Assembly: GCA_963169645.1 (NCBI GenBank)
Contig: CAUJCO010000013.1
Span: 405,923 to 469,922 of the forward strand
DNA: 64,000 bases
From: Bacteroidota bacterium
GTDB taxonomy: Bacteria; Bacteroidota; Bacteroidia; Chitinophagales; JADIYW01
Reading direction: 5' to 3'
A program made the position numbers and the translations under genes. Positions 17,348 through 27,561 of the stretch are shown here, in pieces (position 1 is the stretch's first letter; each line of letters starts with the position of its first letter). Below the pieces are notes generated by a model that ran no database searches, had not been told where the DNA came from, and saw nothing but the letters and a program-made list of their open reading frames with translations.

Positions 17348-19504
17348 TTATAATTTTTCTTGTAGAAATCGGTACATTTTTAAATACAAATCGTATCGAA
17401 CATTATTATTTCCAATGCCATGAGCACCATCTACATAAGGGAAAAACAGATACGATTTATTTGCGACGTTGAGTGCTTTCGTGAGTTCTAAGGTGTGTTG
17501 AAAATGCACATTGTCATCGGCGGTTCCGTGCACAAGCATAAAACTTCCCTGTAGCTTTTTTGCATTTGCAATTGGATTGTTCGCTGCATATCCACTTGGG
17601 TTTTCTTCCGGTGTTCGCAGGTAGCGTTCTGTATATATATTATCGTAAAAACGCCAATCTGTAACTGGTGCCACAGCGATACCGGCTTTAAAAATCGCAT
17701 TGGATTCGAATAAACAATTGGCTGCCATAAATCCGCCGTAGCTCCATCCAAAAATGCCAATTCTATTGCTATCTACAAAAGATAATTTACCGAAATATTT
17801 AGCCGCATTTGTTTGATCTTCTGTTTCTAATTTTCCCAATTGTAAATACGTCGCTTTCTTAAACTCAACACCTTTTCCATTGGTACCTCGGTTATCTACA
17901 CATGCTACGGCAATGCCATTCGATGCCAAAAAATTAAAAAAGAAATCGTTGTTGCTTTGCCATTCATTTACTACTTTTTGACTATGTGGTCCACCATAAA
18001 CAAACATCAATAATGGATATTTTTTTGTGCTATCCATGATTGATGGTTTAATCATCCACGCATTTAGCGTAGCTGTCGGTAATTGAATTTTCAAGAATTC
18101 TTTTTGTGCAATATTTTGTGCAGTGTCTTGCAATGTTTTATTATCCAACCAATCTATTTTCTTTCCGGTTGCTGTATGTATAATTTGTGTTTTGGGTGCT
18201 TGTGAGGCAGATGAGAACGTGTGTATAAAGAAAGATGCATCATTCGAAAATTGTGCATCATTTGTACCGGAAAAATTAGATAATTTACGCTTCTCTAACG
18301 TTTCATAATTTATTTGATAAATGTATGCATCGATGTCATTTCCTTCATTGCTTTGAAAATAGATGTTTTGAGTGTGTTCATCCAGTGCATAAATTTTATT
18401 GACTTCAAAATTGCCTTTTGTAATTTGCTGCTTTAATGTGCCATCCGGCGAATAGTGATAAATATGATTAAAACCATCTTTCTCTGAAAGAATTATAAAA
18501 GATTTATCGGATAAAAAATGGATTGTATTTGGAATATCAAGATATGTATCAGATGTTTCAAGGTATATTTGCTTTATTTTTTTTGATTTTATATTATAAG
18601 AAATCAACCTTAATGTATCTTGATGTCGATTAAGTAATAGAGCAATCACATCATCTCCGTTCCAATAAATCCTTGGAATATATTCATACGAAAATGGGAT
18701 TGGAATTTGTTTATTTTTTTTTGATTTTACATCATAATACCACCAAGTAACTTTAGCATTGGCTTCGCCAACTTTTGGATATTTATAGGTAAACTCGGAA
18801 GGATATGTTTGTTGATTATATTGTGTGATAGTAGCCATTTTTACGGCACTTTCATCCCATTTTAAATAAGCAATTTTATTGCTGTTTGCATTCCATTCAA
18901 AAGCTCGTTTTAATTCCAATTCTTCTTCATACACCCAATCACTTTTCCCATTAATAATATAGTTCCATTTTCCATCTTTTGTAATAGGAAATTCTGATAA
19001 GGTTACTAATGATTTACAATACAAATTATTGTCTTTTACAAAAGCAATCCATTTGTCATCCGGTGAAAAGGTTGGATAAAACTGATATGAATCACTGAGC
19101 GAAATAAGTTGCTTATCTGGTGTGGCAATGAAATATTTGCACATTGTAGAATAGCGATATAATTGGGTGCAAGATGAGCTAAATAAAAAATAGGTATCAG
19201 TATTGGAAATCGTTAAATTGTTCAAACTATTTGATAACAAGGGTATTTCCGATATGTAATTAGATAGAGAAATCGTTCTTTCTATTTTATTCTCTGCATT
19301 AAAAATTTGTATTTCCGAACTTGTGCTTGTTTTTTTCAACTTAGCAAACATCGGCTTTGTGTGTAAAAAATGAACTATTCCAATTTGCTTTGCCACAAAC
19401 TTATTTTGCAAGAAAATTTGCTCTAAACTTAATTGACTATGTCCAAATTGGAAATTAGTTAAAAAAACAAATAATGCTATTATTTTTACATTTGACAATC
19501 GCAT
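17348..19504 (-). CDS. Dipeptidyl-peptidase IV family serine peptidase (S9B)
   Basis: This 718-residue protein has a signal peptide (ending near FGHSQ), an N-terminal eight-blade-type beta-propeller (about 30-470) and a C-terminal alpha/beta-hydrolase. The catalytic triad is visible: Ser588 in GWSYGG, Asp663 in HGTADDNVHF and His695 in GAHGI, with the same spacing as in human DPP-IV. The substrate N-terminus clamp is also present (DWVYEEE in the propeller). It should remove Xaa-Pro dipeptides in the periplasm or at the cell surface. It starts 56 bases from a divergent outer-membrane protein gene (start 19561). Confidence 0.93.
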   Translation of the reverse strand: MRLSNVKIIALFVFLTNFQFGHSQLSLEQIFLQNKFVAKQIGIVHFLHTKPMFAKLKKTSTSSEIQIFNAENKIERTISLSNYISEIPLLSNSLNNLTISNTDTYFLFSSSCTQLYRYSTMCKYFIATPDKQLISLSDSYQFYPTFSPDDKWIAFVKDNNLYCKSLVTLSEFPITKDGKWNYIINGKSDWVYEEELELKRAFEWNANSNKIAYLKWDESAVKMATITQYNQQTYPSEFTYKYPKVGEANAKVTWWYYDVKSKKNKQIPIPFSYEYIPRIYWNGDDVIALLLNRHQDTLRLISYNIKSKKIKQIYLETSDTYLDIPNTIHFLSDKSFIILSEKDGFNHIYHYSPDGTLKQQITKGNFEVNKIYALDEHTQNIYFQSNEGNDIDAYIYQINYETLEKRKLSNFSGTNDAQFSNDASFFIHTFSSASQAPKTQIIHTATGKKIDWLDNKTLQDTAQNIAQKEFLKIQLPTATLNAWMIKPSIMDSTKKYPLLMFVYGGPHSQKVVNEWQSNNDFFFNFLASNGIAVACVDNRGTNGKGVEFKKATYLQLGKLETEDQTNAAKYFGKLSFVDSNRIGIFGWSYGGFMAANCLFESNAIFKAGIAVAPVTDWRFYDNIYTERYLRTPEENPSGYAANNPIANAKKLQGSFMLVHGTADDNVHFQHTLELTKALNVANKSYLFFPYVDGAHGIGNNNVRYDLYLKMYRFLQEKL

Positions 19505-19560
19505 CTAAACTATTTTAAGTAAAGTTACGTTTTAGCAATATAATAATGCATTTTTACAAT

Positions 19561-20256
19561 ATGAATAAAGTTTACTTTCTTGTTTTTATACTCATTTTTG
19601 GTGGAGCTTGGAATACCTTTGCACAAGATGAAATATACGATGAACCTATACGAATAATAGATACGTTACAAGAAAGTAATTCTCAAAAAACATCCATCTC
19701 TCATGTCGATGCGAAAAAATCAAAACGACAAATGGAAAAAGAGCGGTACGACGCTTTAACTGCAATGGAGAAAAAGAAAGAAAAACTCAATCGGCTTCGC
19801 TTGGGTGGCAATGTCGGTTTTCAATTTGGCAGTTATACGTATATCAATTTTTCGCCTACGGCCGGATATATGGTATTAAAAGACCGTTTGGAATTAGGTG
19901 CCGGTCCTATACTAATCTATCAGCGTTACCGATATTCTCAATCGTATGTTTATCGTTCATTTGTGTATGGTGCAGATGCATATGCACGTGGCTTTTTGTA
20001 TAAAGGTTTGTATTTAGAAGCTCGCTACGATCCGGTTAATAAGCCTTCGTATTTTACATTAGATAAGCGACTTTGGGTACATCATTTATTATTAGGTGCC
20101 GGCTACGCTGCAACTATCTCTAAGTTTGGCGTATTCAATATTTCATTATTGTACAATGTGTTGGACAACAACGAATCAATCTATCAAGGAACATTTAGTG
20201 ACAAAGTACCTTTAATTGTTACGATGGGAGTTGGCTTTGGTATTGGTGGAAAATAA
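19561..20256 (+). CDS. Predicted outer-membrane protein
   Basis: I start the protein at MNKVYF (base 19561) because this gives a standard signal peptide ending at AWNTFAQ. An ATG 15 bases earlier (19546) would add five residues. The mature chain has a charged helix (about 45-75, KKSKRQMEKERYDALTAMEKKKEKL) followed by beta-strand-rich sequence with Gly/Tyr (GGNVGFQFGSYTYINFSP, GVGFGIGGK at the end). This suggests a small outer-membrane barrel with an N-terminal periplasmic helix. The family is not recognised. It is convergent with the DUF998-type gene, 11 bases apart. Confidence 0.68.
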   Translation: MNKVYFLVFILIFGGAWNTFAQDEIYDEPIRIIDTLQESNSQKTSISHVDAKKSKRQMEKERYDALTAMEKKKEKLNRLRLGGNVGFQFGSYTYINFSPTAGYMVLKDRLELGAGPILIYQRYRYSQSYVYRSFVYGADAYARGFLYKGLYLEARYDPVNKPSYFTLDKRLWVHHLLLGAGYAATISKFGVFNISLLYNVLDNNESIYQGTFSDKVPLIVTMGVGFGIGGK

Positions 20257-20267
20257 GTTTTCACTCA

Positions 20268-20960
20268 CTATCTTTTTTCTTGTATCGTTTGCACGCCGGG
20301 TAAATACTGAATGCATCCTTTTGCCAAATACAACAAGCAAAATATCATAGCATATACTATAATTTTTTGTGCGGTTTGCTGCACATAGGCTACTTCTTTA
20401 GGATTGGGTCCAAATTTCATTATCAAAATATAGATGGCAATTGACACAACAATAATCATCAACGCATTTCCATATTTATTGGGCAATGTATGATGTTTAC
20501 GTATCAGCATGGTGTACGAGAAACTCAACGGAATTAACGTACCAAATGCAGCATAAACAAACTTCATGTGTAATGGCAAAAATAAATCACAAGGTGTGAG
20601 TGCGATACCGGCTAACAAGAATGGAAACAATGAGCCACTTATCAATGCAACATAATAAATTTTTTCGTCTAACTCTTTGCTTTGTGTTCTTTTTAAAATA
20701 TCTAAATTAAAAATAAACATGGAAGCTGAATGAAAAAGCAAGGCTATTTCAAAACAGAAAAATGAAATCCATTTAGTGCCGCCTAAATGCGTACGCCATC
20801 TACCTAACTCCGAAAAAAAATTATTAAAAAAACTGTATCCTTTTGTGTAATGATTTAAGATAGTTCCACCGGGAAAATAAATCATGCCGATAGCTGTAAA
20901 CGTAATAAATACGATGCAACTGACGTACAACAGTCGAAAAGAAAATGGGATTTTTTGCAT
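20268..20960 (-). CDS. DUF998-type integral membrane protein
   Basis: A 230-residue protein with about six or seven membrane helices (for example 8-30, 75-92, 105-125, 130-150, 163-185 and 198-220). The short motif NNFFSELGRWRTHLGG after the first helix matches the NFxSDLG-type pattern of DUF998 membrane proteins, whose function is unknown. A hairpin upstream (20999-21024) isolates it from gyrB, so it has its own promoter. Confidence 0.68.
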   Translation of the reverse strand: MQKIPFSFRLLYVSCIVFITFTAIGMIYFPGGTILNHYTKGYSFFNNFFSELGRWRTHLGGTKWISFFCFEIALLFHSASMFIFNLDILKRTQSKELDEKIYYVALISGSLFPFLLAGIALTPCDLFLPLHMKFVYAAFGTLIPLSFSYTMLIRKHHTLPNKYGNALMIIVVSIAIYILIMKFGPNPKEVAYVQQTAQKIIVYAMIFCLLYLAKGCIQYLPGVQTIQEKR

Positions 20961-20998
20961 AGAAACAAGATAGAAATTTTTATTGAATATGCATAAAA

Positions 20999-21024
20999 AA
21001 GTCCATTCAAAAACGAATGGACTT
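20999..21024 (-). terminator. Intrinsic terminator of gyrB
   Basis: Ten-bp arms (AAGTCCATTC / GAATGGACTT) with an AAAAAC loop. On the minus strand it is followed by TTTTTTATG, 23 bases after the gyrB stop. Confidence 0.85.
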
Positions 21025-21046
21025 ATGATAAAAAATGCTGATTTTA

Positions 21047-23056
<2,010 letters not shown>

Positions 23057-23095
23057 CTAAAAACACCTCTGTTTATTTATCTAAAATAAGACCAA

Positions 23096-23103
23096 CAAAG
23101 ATA
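23096..23103 (-). promoter_or_regulatory. Putative -7 element of gyrB (TATCTTTG)
   Basis: Exact TAnnTTTG on the minus strand; the implied leader is about 75 bases. Confidence 0.45.
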
Positions 23104-23188
23104 CAAAAAGCCCACCTGAAAAATTGAAAAACAAATCCTTGTTTATCCACATTTTACGTTAACAAATCATAATATTTTGGAAAGATTT

Positions 23189-23707
23189 TCAAGGCAGGAT
23201 TTTATTCAAATCCATTATCTTTTCGGCCTTTTTCAATAGCTCATCCATTCCTAAAGAATCCAGCTTTCCGGATAGAGAATCTAAGTTGATATTTTTAAGA
23301 TTTATCTTGTTTTTTAGCGAATCTAAATCGCTTGTTTTTATTAATTCATCAAAGACAGAAAGTGGGTTGGCAGCAATAGCATAAATAGTATCACCATTGG
23401 CTAATAATGCTGTATTATCTGTTGGAATTAAATTCAATTGGGCATTTCCTAAAAATGGGATAGAATTAACTTGAGCTACAGTTCCTTTCGTTGCCTGAAA
23501 ATCATGTTTCAAATCCAACGTTGCAATTACGCTATTACCTACAATTTTTAAGCCTGAAATTTCACCAACTTCCAACCCTTTGCATTTTACTTTACTGCCC
23601 TCACTTAATCCATTGGCATCTTCCAAAACAGCATATATTTTATAGGAATCGTTGTTACATCCTTTAAATGAAAGGATACCGATTATAAACATCACTAGTA
23701 GTTTCAT
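23189..23707 (-). CDS. MCE/MlaD-domain protein, probable lipoprotein
   Basis: A 172-residue protein with a short hydrophobic N-terminus ending in Cys17 (ILSFKGC, a loose lipobox of the Bacteroidota type) and one MCE (MlaD) domain at about 22-95 (YKIYAVLEDANGLSEGSKVKCKGLEVGEISGL). The rest is a helical tail with repeated Leu-Asp (SDLDSLKNKINLKNINLDSLSGKLDSLG). MCE proteins form hexamers that carry lipids between membranes. No permease or ATPase partners are nearby, so this may be an orphan or work with a distant Mla set. Confidence 0.8.
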   Translation of the reverse strand: MKLLVMFIIGILSFKGCNNDSYKIYAVLEDANGLSEGSKVKCKGLEVGEISGLKIVGNSVIATLDLKHDFQATKGTVAQVNSIPFLGNAQLNLIPTDNTALLANGDTIYAIAANPLSVFDELIKTSDLDSLKNKINLKNINLDSLSGKLDSLGMDELLKKAEKIMDLNKILP

Positions 23708-23783
23708 AGTTAACTATTTTATGGTAAAGTGTATCAAATACGTACTGATTTTCCAGCAATACTATCTACATAAAAATACAAAA

Positions 23784-25094
23784 TTACAAACGTTTTATAT
23801 CTGCACCTAATGCTTGCAATCGTGTATCTATATTTTGATATCCACGATCTATTTGATGAATATTAGAAATTGTGCTTTTGCCATCTGCTGAAAGTGCCGC
23901 AATTAACAAGGCAACACCGGCTCTAATATCAGGTGAACTCATAGCAATGCCGCGTAAACTATATTCTCTATTAATGCCAATTACGGTGGCTCTATGTGGA
24001 TCGCACAAGATTATTTTAGCGCCCATATCAATTAACTTATCAACGAAAAACAAGCGTGATTCAAACATTTTCTGATGAATTAAAACACTGCCATCCGCTT
24101 GTGTAGCTGTTACTAAAACGATACTCAATAAATCGGGTGTAAAAAGCGGCCAAGGACCATCAGAAATAGTTAAAATAGAACCATCAATAAATGTTTGGAC
24201 TTCGTAAGGTTCTTGTCCGTGCACAATAATATCATCATCCTTCAACTCCAATTTTATGCCTAATTTTTGAAAATATTTTGGTATTACACCTAACATATCA
24301 ATTCGGCAATCTTTTATGGTGATATTTGATTTTGTCATGGCTGCTAAGCCAATAAAACTGCCTATTTCAATCATGTCCGGCAACAATCGATGTGTTGTGC
24401 CGTTCAATTTCTGAACGCCTTTTATATGCAACAAATTAGAACCAATTCCGGATATTTTGGCACCCATTTTATTGAGCATGGAGCATAATTGCTGTAAATA
24501 CGGTTCGCATGCTGCATTAAAAATGGTGGTTTCTCCTTCAGCTAAAACAGCCGCCATCACTATATTTGCCGTTCCGGTTACGGAAGGTTCTTCCAACAAA
24601 ATATATTTCCCAATTAGTTTATCGGCGGTTAAGGAATAAAAGGATTTTTCTTTGTCGAAATGGAAATTTGCGCCTAATTCTGTGAAGCCTAAGAAATGAG
24701 TATCTAAGCGTCTTCTACCGATTTTATCGCCTCCGGGTGTAGGTAAATAGGCACGTTTAAAGCGGGCTAAAAGTGGACCTAATATCATGACAGAACCACG
24801 CAAATGGCCGGCTCTTTTCTTAAATTTTTCGGTAAGTAAAATATCGGGATCCACTGCTTGTGCGTTAAAAGTGTATGTATCATCGTTTACTTTCTGTACT
24901 CGAACGCCCATTTCAGATAGCAACTCTATCAACACATTTACATCCAAAATATTTGGGATATTGGAAATGGTTATATCATCATCCGTTAGCAATACGGCAG
25001 AAAGTATTTGCAATGCTTCATTTTTGGCACCTTGCGGTGTAATGGTTCCTCGCAATGACTTTCCACCTCTTACTTCAAAAGTATCTGCACTCAT
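23784..25094 (-). CDS. murA: UDP-N-acetylglucosamine 1-carboxyvinyltransferase (Asp in place of active-site Cys)
   Basis: MurA transfers enolpyruvate from PEP to UDP-GlcNAc, the first committed step of peptidoglycan synthesis. I place the start at base 25094 (MSADTFEVRGGKSLRG), giving 436 residues. The same frame is open 150 bases further upstream, but only through the repeat-rich tail of the neighbouring gene. The active-site loop reads PGGDKIGRRRLDTH, with Asp123 where E. coli MurA has Cys115. This change is known from Mycobacterium and Chlamydia, where it gives intrinsic fosfomycin resistance. The gene begins 7 bases after the DUF4290 stop, so the two are one operon. Confidence 0.95.
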   Translation of the reverse strand: MSADTFEVRGGKSLRGTITPQGAKNEALQILSAVLLTDDDITISNIPNILDVNVLIELLSEMGVRVQKVNDDTYTFNAQAVDPDILLTEKFKKRAGHLRGSVMILGPLLARFKRAYLPTPGGDKIGRRRLDTHFLGFTELGANFHFDKEKSFYSLTADKLIGKYILLEEPSVTGTANIVMAAVLAEGETTIFNAACEPYLQQLCSMLNKMGAKISGIGSNLLHIKGVQKLNGTTHRLLPDMIEIGSFIGLAAMTKSNITIKDCRIDMLGVIPKYFQKLGIKLELKDDDIIVHGQEPYEVQTFIDGSILTISDGPWPLFTPDLLSIVLVTATQADGSVLIHQKMFESRLFFVDKLIDMGAKIILCDPHRATVIGINREYSLRGIAMSSPDIRAGVALLIAALSADGKSTISNIHQIDRGYQNIDTRLQALGADIKRL

Positions 25095-25101
25095 ACAATT
25101 A

Positions 25102-25770
25102 TTAATAACGTTTTCGATTATTGTTGTTATTTCGGTTCTTATTGTTGTTATTTCGGTTCTTGTTGTTATTATTTCGGTTCTTGTTGTTATTATTTTTGTT
25201 ATTGCTAAAGTTGCGTTTTGGTTGGTTGCGCGACATCGATTCAATATTCATCTCTGCACTGATTTCTAATTCACCACCGGAAATTGTACGCATATCTTCT
25301 TTTATTAAGTCATTACTTACTTCTTCATTGCTCCAATTTTTGTATGCCATCTTCATAAAGTTACCTATAATCTCGGTAAATACTTCTCGTTTACCTTCAT
25401 CTTCCATCTTAATAGCTTTATCTACTAAAGCTTCTACATTTTTACCGTAATGTTTTAATCGGATGCGAGATTGTGGATAGGATAATTTTGCCGGTTGTAT
25501 TCTATATGTTTCCTCACTTGGTTTGGGATAAGGAGAATCTACATCTAATTTAAAATCAGAAATAATAAATAGATGATCCCAAAGTTTGTGTCTATAATCT
25601 GCAATATTTCGCAACGTAGGATTTAAAATACCCATTAATTGGATGATATTTTCGGCCGCCTTTTGTCGTTCTGCTCTGTTTTCTATATTTACTACATAGT
25701 CGACCATTTGTTGCATGTGACGACCATATTCACGCATGGTTATATCAACCCTTCCTGTATTATATTTCAT
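25102..25770 (-). CDS. DUF4290 protein with an Asn/Lys/Arg repeat tail
   Basis: This 222-residue protein belongs to DUF4290, a Bacteroidota family of unknown function typically next to murA. Its conserved part (1-190) includes MREYGRHMQQMVDYVV and NPTLRNIADYRHKLWDHLFIISDF. The last 30 residues are a low-complexity tail built from a KNRNNNN unit encoded by 21-base tandem repeats. The tail is basic and disordered and might bind nucleic acid. Close coupling to murA suggests a role linked to envelope growth, but this is only context. Confidence 0.85.
   Translation of the reverse strand: MKYNTGRVDITMREYGRHMQQMVDYVVNIENRAERQKAAENIIQLMGILNPTLRNIADYRHKLWDHLFIISDFKLDVDSPYPKPSEETYRIQPAKLSYPQSRIRLKHYGKNVEALVDKAIKMEDEGKREVFTEIIGNFMKMAYKNWSNEEVSNDLIKEDMRTISGGELEISAEMNIESMSRNQPKRNFSNNKNNNNKNRNNNNKNRNNNNKNRNNNNNRKRY
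25121..25183. repeat. 21-bp tandem repeat in the DUF4290 3' end
   Basis: Three near-identical 21-base units (25121-25141, 25142-25162, 25163-25183), each containing TTTCGGTTCTT, plus a degenerate fourth unit to 25204. The period is a multiple of three, so copy-number change alters only the length of the protein tail. Confidence 0.85.
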
Positions 25771-25810
25771 TGTTTGTAATTGTTTGTAATTGTTTGTAAT
25801 TATTTGTTAT
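25771..25810. repeat. 10-bp tandem repeat directly upstream of the DUF4290 start codon
   Basis: TGTTTGTAAT is repeated three times without error (25771-25800), followed by a degenerate copy (TATTTGTTAT). On the minus strand the repeats read ATTACAAACA and run straight into the ATG, occupying the ribosome-binding region. Confidence 0.88.
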
Positions 25811-25823
25811 TATTAAAAAGATA

Positions 25824-25845
25824 TATAGAAAATCTATTTTCTATA
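25824..25845. promoter_or_regulatory. Palindrome in the DUF4290-murA leader
   Basis: Arms TATAGAAAAT and ATTTTCTATA are perfect 10-bp inverted copies with only CT between them. The tight centre fits a protein-binding operator better than an RNA hairpin. Confidence 0.5.
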
Positions 25846-25925
25846 ATTGAGAAAAATTAATTGGAAAAAGAGTGCAAATGCATACTAAACACTAGAACGG
25901 TTTGAATATGATTGCGTAGGCATTG

Positions 25926-25933
25926 CAAATATA
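25926..25933 (-). promoter_or_regulatory. Putative -7 element of DUF4290-murA (TATATTTG)
   Basis: Exact TAnnTTTG on the minus strand. It would give a leader of about 150 bases containing the palindrome and the 10-bp repeats. Confidence 0.38.
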
Positions 25934-26050
25934 TCAAATTCTTTGAAAAACATTTCTAATTCATTTAAAAATATAGGATAATATCATCAAAAAGCAAAGA
26001 ACATGGATGAAATATAATATGTGAAAATCTAAAAATAGCTACAGATTACC

Positions 26051-26058
26051 TAATTTTG
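26051..26058 (+). promoter_or_regulatory. Putative -7 element of the U32-ferredoxin operon (TAATTTTG)
   Basis: Exact TAnnTTTG, 26 bases before the ATG at 26085. Confidence 0.42.
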
Positions 26059-26084
26059 CAAGGCAGTGTTGAAGACTGTAACTT

Positions 26085-27320
26085 ATGAAAAAGAAAATTG
26101 AACTTATGGCTCCAGCCGGAAGCCATGAAGCATTAATTGCTGCCATAAATGCCGGTTGTGATTCCGTTTATTTCGGTGTGGAACAATTTAACATGAGAGC
26201 ACGTGCTACCATGAATTTCACGATTGACGATTTAGATTACATAGCTAATTTATGTAATGAACATACGGTAAGAAGTTATCTTACATTAAATACCATCATC
26301 TACGACCACGATTTATCTGCCATTAAAACGGTGTTAGACAGAGCCAAAAAAGCCGGCATTACGGCTGTTATTGCCAGCGACCAAGCTGTTATTGCATATG
26401 CTCGTACTATACAATTGGAAGTACATATTTCTACGCAAGTAAATATTACCAATATAGAAACAGTAAAGTTTTATGCCTTGTTTGCAGATACTGTTGTTTT
26501 ATCGAGAGAATTAAGTCTATCTCAGATAAAAACAATATGCGATTTAATTGAAAAAGAAAATATTTGCGGACCGAGTGGCAAACCAATAGAAGTAGAAATA
26601 TTTGTGCATGGTGCATTGTGTATGGCCGTTTCAGGCAAATGTTACTTAAGCCTCCACACTGCTAATGCTTCTGCAAACCGTGGTGCTTGTGTGCAAAATT
26701 GCAGACGCAGCTACACTGTAATCGATAATGAAGACGGACATGAGTTAGCCATCGAGAATGAATATATCATGTCTGCACAAGATTTATGTACGATTGATAT
26801 TTTGGACAAAGTCATTGAATCGGGCATAACAGTGATGAAAATTGAAGGAAGAGGGAAAGGTGCAGATTATGTAAAAACAGTAGTAGAATGTTATCGTGCT
26901 GCCATCGATGCTTACTATAGTGGAAACTATAACCAAGAAAAAGTAAAGGAATGGATGGAACGACTACAACGCGTATATAATCGTGGATTTTGGAATGGTT
27001 ATTATTTAGGTCAAGAGTTAGGAAAATGGACAGATTCACCCGGGTCCAAAGCTACCACTAAAAAAATATACCTAGGAAAAGGCACCAACTACTTTGATAA
27101 AATAAAAGTTGCCGAATTTAAGATTGAGGCTTTTGATTTGAAAGTTGGCGATCAAGTGTTAATTACAGGTCCAACCACCGGTGCTGTCGAAACACAAGTA
27201 ACGGAATTACACAACAACACCGGTAAAGTGGACAGTGTAAAAAAAGGTGAAAATTGTGCTTTTAAATTAGAGGTACCAATTCGTAGCAGCGACAAGCTAT
27301 ATAAAATTGTAAATACGTAA
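26085..27320 (+). CDS. Peptidase U32 family protein, TrhP/YegQ-like
   Basis: A 411-residue member of the U32 family, opening with ELMAPAGSHEALIAAINAGCDSVYFG. Bacterial relatives are Fe-S proteins that hydroxylate RNA (TrhP, RlhA) or ubiquinone precursors (UbiU/V) rather than true peptidases. Cys179, Cys186, Cys202, Cys206 and Cys235 lie in and after the conserved core (CMAVSGKC, RGACVQNC), enough for a 4Fe-4S cluster. By similarity to TrhP (YegQ) the likely role is 5-hydroxyuridine formation at tRNA position 34, though this is inferred. A small ferredoxin gene follows after 6 bases. Confidence 0.85.
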   Translation: MKKKIELMAPAGSHEALIAAINAGCDSVYFGVEQFNMRARATMNFTIDDLDYIANLCNEHTVRSYLTLNTIIYDHDLSAIKTVLDRAKKAGITAVIASDQAVIAYARTIQLEVHISTQVNITNIETVKFYALFADTVVLSRELSLSQIKTICDLIEKENICGPSGKPIEVEIFVHGALCMAVSGKCYLSLHTANASANRGACVQNCRRSYTVIDNEDGHELAIENEYIMSAQDLCTIDILDKVIESGITVMKIEGRGKGADYVKTVVECYRAAIDAYYSGNYNQEKVKEWMERLQRVYNRGFWNGYYLGQELGKWTDSPGSKATTKKIYLGKGTNYFDKIKVAEFKIEAFDLKVGDQVLITGPTTGAVETQVTELHNNTGKVDSVKKGENCAFKLEVPIRSSDKLYKIVNT

Positions 27321-27326
27321 AGAGCG

Positions 27327-27554
27327 ATGGTTACTATTATACAACAACGCAACAAATGTATCGGCTGTAATTATTGTGTAGAGTTGGCTCCGCAGCGCTG
27401 GCGTATGAGCAAGAAAGATGGTAAAAGTGTACTGTTAGGAGCAAAAGATAAAAAAGGATTTTGGAATGTTAGCGTCCGCGAAGAGGAGCTAGAATCCAAT
27501 GAAGCAGCGGCAAAAGCATGTCCGGTAAACATTATTCAAGTGATTCAGAAATAA
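27327..27554 (+). CDS. Small 4Fe-4S ferredoxin
   Basis: A 75-residue protein with one cluster motif split along the chain: Cys11-x2-Cys14-x2-Cys17 at the N-terminus and Cys65-Pro near the C-terminus. This is the layout of monocluster 4Fe-4S ferredoxins. It starts 6 bases after the U32 gene and is surely co-transcribed with it. I infer it delivers electrons to, or helps maintain, the U32 Fe-S enzyme. It ends 7 bases from the convergent deoD stop. Confidence 0.88.
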   Translation: MVTIIQQRNKCIGCNYCVELAPQRWRMSKKDGKSVLLGAKDKKGFWNVSVREEELESNEAAAKACPVNIIQVIQK

Positions 27555-27561
27555 CATTATC

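Larger units (their letters stand above)
25771..26084. other. Divergent intergenic region of 314 bases
   Basis: The longest gene-free stretch in the window, between the divergent DUF4290-murA operon and the U32 gene. It holds the 10-bp repeats (25771-25810), a 22-bp palindrome (25824-25845), a minus-strand -7 candidate (25926-25933) and a plus-strand -7 candidate (26051-26058). I see no small open reading frame with coding character and no tRNA. Confidence 0.7.

Noticed and set aside
25095..25244. 50-residue N-terminal extension of MurA
   Set aside because: It is repetitive (TTRTEIT units), lies inside the coding region of DUF4290, and MurA homologues start near MSADTFEVRGG.
24787..25450. 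Plus-strand open frames rich in Leu/Phe/Val opposite murA and DUF4290
   Set aside because: They arise from antisense reading of Asn/Lys-rich repeats and of murA, with no start context or family resemblance.
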